Assembly: GCA_913063125.1 (NCBI GenBank)
Contig: CAJXZM010000016.1
Coordinates: 1 to 55,267 of the forward strand
Reading direction: 5' to 3'
Length of the DNA: 55,267 bases
Source of the DNA: an uncultured Gammaproteobacteria bacterium
GTDB taxonomy: Bacteria; Pseudomonadota; Gammaproteobacteria; Pseudomonadales; Ketobacteraceae
Shown: in pieces, positions 36,471 to 44,803 of the stretch
How positions within the stretch are numbered: the stretch's first letter is position 1
How the letters are laid out: every line of letters begins with the position of its first letter
Translations under genes and position numbers: made by a program
Notes under the pieces: generated by a model
What the model was told of the DNA's origin: nothing
What the model saw: the letters and a program-made list of their open reading frames with translations, nothing else
Databases searched by the model: none

Positions 36471-38189
36471 CTAAGCCGCTTTGCTGGGATAGCCAAGCTC
36501 ATCCATGCTTTCCTCAGCAACGTCAAGCACACCCTCCCCGATAGGCTTATTGTTCTCAATACTTTCGAGGTAATAATCGATACTGGTAATAGCATCCGCC
36601 AATGTTTCCATTAAATGTTCATCTGGTTCATTAGACCGATCATTAATTAAACGGCCATGTATAAACCCCTCACAGGACTTCATCACATTAGCTGCCCGCT
36701 CCAATTGCAAGAATGTGAGACCACCCCACACTGTATTCAGTGTTGTGGGCACATTACTAAGGTGCATCCCATCCCAATTGGATTCCATATAAGAAGTAAG
36801 CGCTCTCTTTGCTAAAGAAAGTCCCGCTCGAGACTCTCCAACAACAAGGCGTCTAGCTTCTTCTAGCTGAGTTATGGACATACCCTGCTTGGCCACTGCC
36901 TCCGCTTCACTTCCGCCAACGCTATGAGCACTACCCATTCGTGGTGACAAGGATGCAATGGCGTTTTCCACGTATAACAAAGCATCTGCAACCGCATTAA
37001 ACTCATCACTATCGGCGTCAATATCAGCAGAGCTTGTCCAATTCTTAATGTAACCAGACTGTTCTTTCAGCAAAGTACTCGCATCAACCAGGCCTAACAT
37101 TAGTAAGGTATTGGCGATTTTTATAAGTGCCTCACTAATACGGGCAAAGCTTTCCTCATCATCTCCGTGAGCACCACGAGCCCCCAAATCAAGGGAGTCT
37201 TTAATATGAGACAATTCATCTTTGATAGCATCGACAACAGATTTAATAACGCTCCCACTTGGGCCCTTCATTAATGCTTGCTCTCGCAGCATTTCTGAAC
37301 CATCCATTCTGTTTTCAACAACACCAAACTCAGTCAATATTTCAGTAACTACGCCATCGATGTTATCCGCTAACGAGGTGACGAAGACCGCTTCTCTAAC
37401 AACACTATCAGGAGCTTCTTTCGCAAGAGTTACTTCGGTTTGTAAAACCGTGGCTTTGATTTGCCGGTCAATCATACCAAGCAACGATTTACGCGAACTT
37501 GTTACCTCGACACCATCATTTTCCAAAGCAGCCAGTACCCCTTGGCCTAACCACCATAACTTTGCCATCGGTACATCACCACTTAAGGAATCTATACGAT
37601 CAAGCGCTCGACGCATAAGCTTAACATTCGGGGCGGTATCTTCACCTTTAAAGACCCCTAACATTCCCACCTGATACATATGACGTAATCTTCGACCAAT
37701 TTCTTCAAGCTTCCCATGATCAGCAGGCTCGCCTGTTTCTTTTGATGGTCTAGAGGGATTACTGCCCAGCCTAAAAAAGGTGCTCTCTGGTATAAATGCT
37801 TTTTTCGCGAGGCTTCGAACTTCGTTAATAGTCGGAATTAGTAGGACAGGCAAGGTTGATTGTTTAACCTGAACGTACTCTAAGTAATGAGACAACACCA
37901 TAATGGCATTACTCAGTCCTGCTAACGGCTTTTCTTGATCGGAATCCTGATTCTCTAGAATAAACTCTCCTAGTGACTCCATCTCTTCAACAAGCAACGC
38001 TGCCCCATGAAGATTAACAACAATCATAACGCCTCGTAATTGCCTAAACTGGTCAATACATTGTGTCAGACGTCGACTATTCGAGGGCTCCTCAGCGTAC
38101 TGCTCCAAGCTAGATTCCGCTACTGACAGCGACTCATCCAACTGTTCTTTCACTAAGTTTAAGGAGGCTGTTCCTTCTATCACGACCAT
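36471..38189 (-). CDS. fimL: FimL-like protein (stand-alone ChpA/PilL N-terminal homologue)
   Basis: From the ATG at 38189, which follows aaggtg, this protein has 572 residues, close to P. aeruginosa FimL. The first 150 residues (SLNLVKEQLDESLSVAESSLEQ, RQLRGVMIVVNLHGAALLVEEME) match the N-terminal domain of ChpA, the large hybrid kinase of the type IV pilus chemosensory system, but there is no kinase, CheW or receiver domain. FimL promotes type IV pilus function and twitching by working with the FimV/PilG side of cAMP signalling (recalled for P. aeruginosa). It is followed by nudC as in that species (PA1822-PA1823). An alternative reading from 38291 adds a hydrophobic 34-residue extension that is unlikely. 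Confidence 0.75.
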   Translation of the reverse strand: MVVIEGTASLNLVKEQLDESLSVAESSLEQYAEEPSNSRRLTQCIDQFRQLRGVMIVVNLHGAALLVEEMESLGEFILENQDSDQEKPLAGLSNAIMVLSHYLEYVQVKQSTLPVLLIPTINEVRSLAKKAFIPESTFFRLGSNPSRPSKETGEPADHGKLEEIGRRLRHMYQVGMLGVFKGEDTAPNVKLMRRALDRIDSLSGDVPMAKLWWLGQGVLAALENDGVEVTSSRKSLLGMIDRQIKATVLQTEVTLAKEAPDSVVREAVFVTSLADNIDGVVTEILTEFGVVENRMDGSEMLREQALMKGPSGSVIKSVVDAIKDELSHIKDSLDLGARGAHGDDEESFARISEALIKIANTLLMLGLVDASTLLKEQSGYIKNWTSSADIDADSDEFNAVADALLYVENAIASLSPRMGSAHSVGGSEAEAVAKQGMSITQLEEARRLVVGESRAGLSLAKRALTSYMESNWDGMHLSNVPTTLNTVWGGLTFLQLERAANVMKSCEGFIHGRLINDRSNEPDEHLMETLADAITSIDYYLESIENNKPIGEGVLDVAEESMDELGYPSKAA

Positions 38190-38343
38190 ATTTACACCTT
38201 GAAGACCCGGCTTTGCGAGAAATGTGTTTATTATTGTTCCAAGTATTAACTGTAGTACTGACTTCAGTATAGTAAAACATAATGAAATCATGACAATTCA
38301 ACTGATTAAAATCATCACTCAAAGAGTACATTAATTACAATGT

Positions 38344-38409
38344 TTAAGCCTATGATTTATAAACCTTTAGCATTCCTGAAACAAGAGACTCGACACAACA
38401 TAGGCTTAA
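38344..38409. other. Long-span inverted repeat between fimL and dnaQ
   Basis: Perfect 11-base arms, ttaagcctatg at 38344-38354 and its complement at 38399-38409, 44 bases apart. There is no T tract, and it lies between the end of dnaQ (38489) and the start of fimL (38189) on the minus strand. It could be a leader structure for fimL or an operator pair; the role is unknown. Confidence 0.35.
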
Positions 38410-38488
38410 TTAGTTGATAAAAAGCTACCATTAAAGACAGGAATGGCGACTGAGTAACACTTTGACCATGTAATTTATACTGGCTGTA

Positions 38489-39229
38489 TTATATTTCACC
38501 TGGGAATACCGAGCCCCAAACTGACTCACCGTCACACTTTTTCGCAATAGCTGCCACCCTAGCGCGATGATCTTTCAATTCTCCGTCATTCGCCATCACA
38601 ATATTAAGCGCTTGCCGCTCGCTACTGAGGCGAACAATTGTTGCTCCTAAAACCTCTCCATCCCCCCCCTCATCCCCCAAAATAAGTTTTGTCTGACCAC
38701 CCGTCATGGCTAAATAAACATCAGCCAATATCTCGGAATCAAGCAGCGCCCCATGGAGCTCGCGATGGGTATTGATTATTTCATAACGCTTACACAGCGC
38801 ATCAAGACTGTTACGCTGCCCAGGATGCATTTTCCTCGCAAGCAGTAAGGTATCGAGCACAGAAGAATAGTCCTCTGTTTTTCCGTAGGTTGAATCAGAT
38901 TTTTGATCACATATCTTCAACTCATTATTCAAAAACCCAATATCAAACGGGGCATTATGGATTACCAATTGGGAACCCTTAATGAATTCTAAAAATGCTG
39001 GAGCAACCTGATGAAATCGTGGTTTATCATCTAAGAATTCATTGGTAATACCATGAACTTCAATAGCGCCGTCATCGATTGCACGATCTGGGTTGAGGTA
39101 TTGATGGTACGTATTGCCCGTTAAACGCCGATCTATAACCTCCACACAACCGATTTCAATAATTCGATGCCCTTCAGAAGGCTCAAGCCCCGTGGTTTCT
39201 GTATCTAAAACAACCTGACGCAAAATCAA
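38489..39229 (-). CDS. dnaQ: DNA polymerase III epsilon subunit (proofreading 3'-5' exonuclease)
   Basis: A 246-residue protein with the DEDDh exonuclease motifs: ExoI VVLDTETTGLEP (Asp9, Glu11), ExoII HNAPFDIGFLN and ExoIII HRELHGALLDSEILADVYL. The C-terminal stretch after about residue 190 is the tether to the polymerase alpha subunit. It removes misincorporated nucleotides during replication. In P. aeruginosa and E. coli rnhA adjoins it; here the methyltransferase gene is directly upstream, 34 bases away. Confidence 0.95.
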   Translation of the reverse strand: MILRQVVLDTETTGLEPSEGHRIIEIGCVEVIDRRLTGNTYHQYLNPDRAIDDGAIEVHGITNEFLDDKPRFHQVAPAFLEFIKGSQLVIHNAPFDIGFLNNELKICDQKSDSTYGKTEDYSSVLDTLLLARKMHPGQRNSLDALCKRYEIINTHRELHGALLDSEILADVYLAMTGGQTKLILGDEGGDGEVLGATIVRLSSERQALNIVMANDGELKDHRARVAAIAKKCDGESVWGSVFPGEI

Positions 39230-39263
39230 CTACCTTATGTTAAGAATAAATGGTTGGTAACGA

Positions 39264-40115
39264 CTACTTTGTTCGATCAACACCGTCACTTGGGGTTCTA
39301 GATGTTGGCCTCGCCAACCCATTAATCGGAATTGACACTAGTGAAGGCCTTTGGAACCGCTTAGGCTTGATCGGAGTAAACGTAGCAACTCGTTTGGTCG
39401 CAACTAATGTGTACACAGCTCCTGTCTGAGATAACCAACGCTTAGCTAATGCACCGACCCAGGAAAAAGCAGCTGACGTCCTTGGGTCCACTGTCGGCAA
39501 ACCATAGCAAACGCATTCACAGCCTTCAATCTCAAAATCCAACAAGTTTAACCAATCCGAAAGCCTATAGGGACTAACAAAATTTCCATTCCAGGGGGCT
39601 TTTGATGCATTTTTGAGAAACATTCTTGCAACACCCCACCAACTCCAAGGGTTAAATCCAACAATCACTATTTTTCCTCCAGGCAGCAATGTCCGAGCAA
39701 CCTCTCTGAGTATACCGTGGGGATTGTCATGAAAATCCAAGCTGTGATGTAAAACTGCAACATCTATAGAATCTGAAGCAAGAGGAAGGTCAGTACATTT
39801 ACTTTTCACCATTGACATTTGGGAGCGTAAAATTTCGGCAGGGTCATCGCTATGCGTTGGCAGTAACTCTACCCCAACGTCGCTGAGAAAAAATTGATGT
39901 TTAATAGGACTACTTACCGCAAGTGAAGGGCTATCAAAAACCCCCATTTGCATCAAATGATAACCAAACAGCTCTGGAAGTAGCTGATCCAGCACTGTCC
40001 TTTCTTGATCTAGAATTCGCTCCCCTAACTCACTTTTGTACCACAAATTCACTAACTCATGAGAGTACAGTCCGTGAGTAGAGTGAAACGGCCGAAATAA
40101 CCGCGGTAATGCCAT
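39264..40115 (-). CDS. Class I SAM-dependent methyltransferase (YafS-like)
   Basis: A 283-residue cytoplasmic protein with a type-11 methyltransferase core: SIDVAVLHHSLDFHDNP and REVARTLLPGGKIVIVGFNPWSWWG are the post-I and VI/VII-like elements; the SAM-binding glycine motif itself is not conspicuous. The position next to gloB and dnaQ matches E. coli yafS and P. aeruginosa PA1814. The methyl acceptor is unknown. It diverges from gloB across about 170 bases. Confidence 0.82.
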   Translation of the reverse strand: MALPRLFRPFHSTHGLYSHELVNLWYKSELGERILDQERTVLDQLLPELFGYHLMQMGVFDSPSLAVSSPIKHQFFLSDVGVELLPTHSDDPAEILRSQMSMVKSKCTDLPLASDSIDVAVLHHSLDFHDNPHGILREVARTLLPGGKIVIVGFNPWSWWGVARMFLKNASKAPWNGNFVSPYRLSDWLNLLDFEIEGCECVCYGLPTVDPRTSAAFSWVGALAKRWLSQTGAVYTLVATKRVATFTPIKPKRFQRPSLVSIPINGLARPTSRTPSDGVDRTK

Positions 40116-40285
40116 GACATATTCCTTTTAACAAACCTTATCCTGTGACAGTAGCAAATTTTTTACCGCCTCTGTTAACTTAATAGAAAGAAGTCTGCAC
40201 AATATTACGTTATCATTTGGAATATCTATCAAACAATGCTGTCCAAGACGGCTTACCCCCCTTCAAAGCCAATCCAGGACTTAAC

Positions 40286-41068
40286 ATGATCGAAATCCTT
40301 CCCATTTGCGCATTTTCTGACAACTATATATGGGCAATCACAGATCATGAACACGTCGTCATCGTTGACCCTGGCGATGCGGCGCCAGTATTAGAATTCA
40401 TTGAAAAAAGAAACCTTACCTTAGTGGGAATTCTTGTCACACATTACCACCCGGACCATATCGCTGGCATAGGCCAACTTATCAATGCCCATCCAGACAT
40501 CCCCGTCTGGAGCCCAGCAAATGAAACTGTTCCGCACTCAACCGTTTTGCTAAAAGAAGGGGACATTGTTTCGCTTCCCATCGGAAACATCTCACTTAGT
40601 GTTTTAGACGTTCCAGCTCATACCGCCGGTCACATCGCTTACACTGGTAAACTACCTAACGGCCAGCCCATTTTATTTAGTGGAGACACCTTGTTTTCAT
40701 CGGGCTGCGGGAGGTTATTCGAAGGCACTGCCGAACAGATGTTGATTGCAATGAAAAAGTTTAGCCAGCTCCCCGACAGCACATTGGTGTACTGTACCCA
40801 CGAATATACGTTATCAAACCTAGCATTTGCCATGGCCGTCGAGCCTGAAAACATTGACATCCAACAACGTGCATTAGAAGTCACAACATTGAGGGAACGA
40901 AACACTCCATCAATACCTTGCTTATTGGGTAGCGAGAAAAAAGTAAACCCATTTTTACGTTGGGACATCCCGCATCTGAAATATACCGTTGAAGATTGGG
41001 CCGATGAAAAACTGGAAGATGAAATCTCTTTATTCGCTGCTGTTCGCCGTTGGAAGGATGTATTTTAA
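40286..41068 (+). CDS. gloB: Hydroxyacylglutathione hydrolase (glyoxalase II)
   Basis: From the ATG at 40286 the protein has 260 residues. The metallo-beta-lactamase motif THYHPDHIAGIG supplies His53, His55, Asp57 and His58; FSGDTLFSSGCGRLFEG and CTHEYTLSN follow, as in glyoxalase II. It hydrolyses S-lactoylglutathione to lactate and glutathione in methylglyoxal detoxification. An in-frame upstream ATG at 40217 would add 23 unlikely residues. mltD starts 6 bases after its end, as one operon. Confidence 0.95.
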   Translation: MIEILPICAFSDNYIWAITDHEHVVIVDPGDAAPVLEFIEKRNLTLVGILVTHYHPDHIAGIGQLINAHPDIPVWSPANETVPHSTVLLKEGDIVSLPIGNISLSVLDVPAHTAGHIAYTGKLPNGQPILFSGDTLFSSGCGRLFEGTAEQMLIAMKKFSQLPDSTLVYCTHEYTLSNLAFAMAVEPENIDIQQRALEVTTLRERNTPSIPCLLGSEKKVNPFLRWDIPHLKYTVEDWADEKLEDEISLFAAVRRWKDVF

Positions 41069-41074
41069 ATTACT

Positions 41075-42703
41075 ATGAAGCTTCTCAACTACTTTAATCA
41101 ACATGCCTTACTAAACATAGTATTTATCACATTAATCACGACGCTAGCTGGCTGCAAAAATTTACCTATAGCTGGATCAACTGTTGAATCAACAGACAAT
41201 GCCGATAAAAACCTTAACTCAAACACTGCCTTAAGTAATAGTGGCACTTTTTTTTCTGACAGCGCAGAGAAACAACAAGCGCATTACGCAACTCCTTTGA
41301 TGGCGGTACCATTTTGGGAAGATTTGTCGGCAAATTTTGCATTAGATTTATCGTCAACCGAAGCCAGAGTTGTCGCACAACGCAATTGGTATGCCTCTCA
41401 CCCCGAATATATTCGACGTGTCGTAAAACGCGCCGAGCCCTATATTTATTATATTTACCAACAAGCGCAATATAGAAACATCCCTGCAGAACTAGCCCTA
41501 TTACCCATAGTAGAAAGTGCTTTCGATCCGTTTGCATACTCTCATGGAAGAGCATCAGGCATCTGGCAATTTATACCTGGCACAGGCAAAGCCTACGGAT
41601 TAAAACAAACCTGGTGGTATGACGGGCGAAGGGATGTAAAAGCGTCCACTGACGCCGCATTTAACTACTTAACAAAACTCAATTCACAGTTTAACGGCGA
41701 CTGGTTATTGGCTCTTGCAGCCTATAACTCTGGGGGAGGAACTGTTCGTAAAGCCGTTCGATACAACAAAAAGCGCGGCCGACCGACTGACTTTTGGTCA
41801 TTAAAACTCCCCAAAGAAACTCAAGCATACGTACCTAAACTAATTGCCATATCTCAAATATTTAAAACACCCGAGAAATATGGGATAACATTGCCAACAA
41901 TCCCCAATACCCCACAGGTAGCAGTCGCTTATACAGACTCCCAAATTGATATGGCTCAGGCAGCTACCCTTGCGAACTTGAGCATTGACGAACTTTACAC
42001 GCTTAACCCAGGTTTTAATCGATGGGCGACCGACCCTAACGGCCCTCACTCATTGCTTTTGCCCATAGAAAAAGCTGAATCATTTACAATTGAGCTATCT
42101 AAACTACCAAAAGATGAGCGAGTTACTTGGTCTCGGTATAAAATTAAATCTGGCGATAGCCTAATCCGCATTGCTAAATTGAATAAAACTACACCCGCAA
42201 TGATCAGAGATGTTAATCACATCAAAGGCAATAAAATAGTCGCAGGTAAAACGATTCTGATCCCTTCTGCAACGCAGTCATCAAAAGCCTACCGGTTGGC
42301 ACTTGACCAACGCATGAAAGCCAAAACCAACAAAGCAGTTAAAGGCAAGCGCCGAGTACACCATTACGTACAACCAGGCGACAGTTTCTGGAAAATATCT
42401 AAACAATATAAGGTCAATACTCGATCACTTGCGAAATGGAATGGCATGGCACCAGCGGACCCGCTAATAACAGGTAAAAAACTCACTGTATGGGTAGCCA
42501 ACAAAAGTCGAACTGGTCGCAAAAGTGGACGAATAAGAAAAGTAAATTATAAAGCCAGGAACGGTGATTCGTACTCGCGTATCGCTAACAAATTTAACGT
42601 ATCAGTAAATGAAATAAAACGCTGGAACAACGTTAACTTGAAACGTTATTTACAACCGGGTCAATTACTAACACTGTACATTGATATTACTAACGCCCCC
42701 TAA
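41075..42703 (+). CDS. mltD: Membrane-bound lytic murein transglycosylase D
   Basis: A 542-residue lipoprotein (lipobox around Cys27, TTLAGC) with a family 23 lysozyme-like domain, catalytic Glu147 in ALLPIVESAFDP and the GIWQFIPGTGKAYGL motif, followed by three LysM peptidoglycan-binding modules (about residues 350-395, 428-473 and 492-538), each with a GDS element. It cleaves peptidoglycan glycan strands to give anhydromuropeptides. E. coli MltD has two LysM modules, so this one is longer. It ends 9 bases before the stop of the convergent HDOD-GAF gene. Confidence 0.93.
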   Translation: MKLLNYFNQHALLNIVFITLITTLAGCKNLPIAGSTVESTDNADKNLNSNTALSNSGTFFSDSAEKQQAHYATPLMAVPFWEDLSANFALDLSSTEARVVAQRNWYASHPEYIRRVVKRAEPYIYYIYQQAQYRNIPAELALLPIVESAFDPFAYSHGRASGIWQFIPGTGKAYGLKQTWWYDGRRDVKASTDAAFNYLTKLNSQFNGDWLLALAAYNSGGGTVRKAVRYNKKRGRPTDFWSLKLPKETQAYVPKLIAISQIFKTPEKYGITLPTIPNTPQVAVAYTDSQIDMAQAATLANLSIDELYTLNPGFNRWATDPNGPHSLLLPIEKAESFTIELSKLPKDERVTWSRYKIKSGDSLIRIAKLNKTTPAMIRDVNHIKGNKIVAGKTILIPSATQSSKAYRLALDQRMKAKTNKAVKGKRRVHHYVQPGDSFWKISKQYKVNTRSLAKWNGMAPADPLITGKKLTVWVANKSRTGRKSGRIRKVNYKARNGDSYSRIANKFNVSVNEIKRWNNVNLKRYLQPGQLLTLYIDITNAP

Positions 42704-42712
42704 ATGCACGAC

Positions 42713-44533
42713 TTACTTTAGCATTGACAAAGCAATGCTCGCTTGCTGAGCGAGCATACTAAAATTCATAAATTGCTGACCCGTGAGTTCCACCCCGGAA
42801 GTCCTTTGATCTGCATAAAATACTCCAATAGGTTTTCTTGAAACAACAATTGGAGCAACAAAAAAGCCGCCTTGCCCAAGCGCGTTAACAATCGGCTTGG
42901 TTATAAGGTAATCTTTCCCGCCAGTTTTATCTCTTCCGGCCCAAAGCGGCTGAGCCTGCCCGATTGCATAAGAAAAAGCATTGTCAATATCAACCTTAAA
43001 TTCAAATGAAGATTCAAAAGCCTCAGACACACCTCCACCAAAAAGCTTCGCTTTTAGCACCCCCCTATCCTTAGATAAAAGCGCAAGCGCCACACGCTCC
43101 AAGCCCAACGCATCATTCATAGCTTTAATTATTAGTGAAAACATTTCGTTCACATTGAGTTTCTTCCCTGCCAGCAGGTCGCCAATCTTTTGCATATATT
43201 CCATATGTAGATCAGGGTCAACTTTCTCGGTTAACCGGCCTGTTACCGCATTGCTTTGCGTTGATTGCGTTACCGATGCAGTAACCTCCTCTTCACAGCC
43301 ACCACTCTTATTCGTAACTTTTTCAACGTTGTTATTCAAGCTCCCCTTGCTTTGCCCAGACTTGGCCTCAGCTTGCTCTAGCAACGTTTTCATTGGGGGA
43401 AGCGGCTCTTTACGTAGAGCTGCATCTATCATGTCAGGAGTAATATCAAGCTCTACCATTATTCTTTGAGTTTTCCGAAGCATTTCAATCTCCTCCGGCA
43501 CATCATTTTTTGCAACTGCGTATGACGAACTACATTCTACAGTCTCGGTCTCGGTCTCGGTCTCGGTCTCACTTTCAGTAATCTCTACAGGTATAACTAC
43601 CTTAATGTCCTCAGTAAAAGTGATAACATTCAAACGCTGCGCTGTATCCGTTGTATAATTTGAAGGTGGTATAAGATGCTTTACCGCTTCAGCTCCGTAA
43701 TGACTAGCAACTTCCCGAGCATAATCTGCAACTTGTTTGGCTTGCTCTAAAGCTGTCGTCGTATCGACCCCACCAAAGTCTGCAATACGTTTAACCACTG
43801 AGTTTACTGGTTCAGAATCCCACCCAAGCCCAGCAACCTGGCTCAACTCTTCTCCCAATAAAACAGCTTCGATTGGGCGAGACAATTTTACAGAAGGACT
43901 AACAGCCTCCTTCATCATATCGCCCAAACCCCAGCTATTTGCTAACCCTAACGTCAGATCCTGAAAAGAAAAACCCAAGACCTGCTGGGCTGCCGTATCA
44001 GGCGAAACGCCCTGTTTAGATATTAGGTCATCAAGATTCTTGCTTAAATCATCATCCCTAGAAAGCACCGACATTTCCCCCAAATGGTGAAGAAGGCTTG
44101 AGATAAAAATTTCTTCTTTAACACCGTATTTGGCCTTGCTCACTAACCCCTTGGCTTGCATTGCTGCATGAAAGGACTTCGCCATCACATTCTTAAGATG
44201 CTGTGTTGGTGATTTTTTCAACATTTCATCGAGTACTTTCATCGATAATGAGATATCACGTATAGAGGTAAACCCCATCAACACAATAGCCCGTGTAATG
44301 GTGTTCACTTGCCCAGATCCTCGGTAAATCACGCTATTGGCAACCTGGAGCACTCTTGTCGTTAACGTCGGATCTTTTAGTACCTGTTCAGTAAGCTGAG
44401 ACACGCGAGCATCATCCGATGAAGTAAGCTGCCCCATTTGTGTAATGGAGTTCGCCATGGCTGGCATGCCTTTCTTACTCAACGAGCCAATTAATTGATC
44501 AATACTCTCTGCTTCTATCTGTTCCTCGGCCAT
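42713..44533 (-). CDS. HDOD-GAF signalling protein
   Basis: From the ATG at 44533 the protein has 606 residues. An N-terminal HDOD domain (LTEQVLKDPTLTTRVLQVANSV, RAIVLMGFTSIRDISLSMKV, HHLGEM) covers about residues 15-215. A low-complexity Ser/Thr/Glu linker with a (Glu-Thr) repeat follows near residue 320, and a C-terminal GAF-like domain (ERVALALLSKDRG, IVVSRKPIGVFYADQ) ends the protein. HDOD domains are metal-free relatives of HD phosphohydrolases used in regulation; no catalytic HD pair is seen. The partner and signal are unknown. It sits between mltD and the npp operon, where I recall no gene in P. aeruginosa. Confidence 0.82.
   Translation of the reverse strand: MAEEQIEAESIDQLIGSLSKKGMPAMANSITQMGQLTSSDDARVSQLTEQVLKDPTLTTRVLQVANSVIYRGSGQVNTITRAIVLMGFTSIRDISLSMKVLDEMLKKSPTQHLKNVMAKSFHAAMQAKGLVSKAKYGVKEEIFISSLLHHLGEMSVLSRDDDLSKNLDDLISKQGVSPDTAAQQVLGFSFQDLTLGLANSWGLGDMMKEAVSPSVKLSRPIEAVLLGEELSQVAGLGWDSEPVNSVVKRIADFGGVDTTTALEQAKQVADYAREVASHYGAEAVKHLIPPSNYTTDTAQRLNVITFTEDIKVVIPVEITESETETETETETVECSSSYAVAKNDVPEEIEMLRKTQRIMVELDITPDMIDAALRKEPLPPMKTLLEQAEAKSGQSKGSLNNNVEKVTNKSGGCEEEVTASVTQSTQSNAVTGRLTEKVDPDLHMEYMQKIGDLLAGKKLNVNEMFSLIIKAMNDALGLERVALALLSKDRGVLKAKLFGGGVSEAFESSFEFKVDIDNAFSYAIGQAQPLWAGRDKTGGKDYLITKPIVNALGQGGFFVAPIVVSRKPIGVFYADQRTSGVELTGQQFMNFSMLAQQASIALSMLK
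43542..43571. repeat. Five-unit hexanucleotide tandem repeat inside the HDOD-GAF gene
   Basis: gtctcg repeated four times, then gtctca, in unbroken phase. On the coding strand it spells alternating Glu and Thr codons in the linker between HDOD and GAF. Six-base units keep the frame, so gain or loss of units by slippage would only change linker length. Confidence 0.9.
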
Positions 44534-44717
44534 CAACAACCTGCTTATCCTCTAGGTATTAGATACAGCTTTACATCTTATAAGATTAGTTCAAATTACC
44601 AATATTGACCCCTTCATATAACGAATTATTTGAATGGACTTCTTTTCATATAGCTAGTATTACCACCCGCTATGGGGTAGATTGATCTAAATATCAAATT
44701 ACGCTAAATCCAATCAT

Positions 44718-44744
44718 TTGCACCGCCGTATAAAAACATATAAT
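44718..44744 (+). promoter_or_regulatory. Candidate sigma70 promoter of the npp operon
   Basis: A perfect tataat at 44739-44744 lies 59 bases before the first npp gene. The best -35, ttgcac at 44718-44723, is only 15 bases away, shorter than ideal. Downstream is a small hairpin, agcgc-ccata-gcgct. Plausible but not certain. Confidence 0.4.
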
Positions 44745-44803
44745 AATCAAAAGGGTAGCGCCCATAGCGCTAACAAAAAACACTCATGAAAAGCCGACGT
44801 TAA

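Noticed and set aside
37222-37674. 150-codon frame antisense to fimL
   Set aside because: Shadow of the fimL reading frame with no independent start signal.
42735-42757. Perfect 9-base hairpin (atgctcgct / agcgagcat) between mltD and the HDOD-GAF gene
   Set aside because: It lies inside the coding end of the HDOD-GAF gene and has no T tract on either strand, so it is not called as a terminator.
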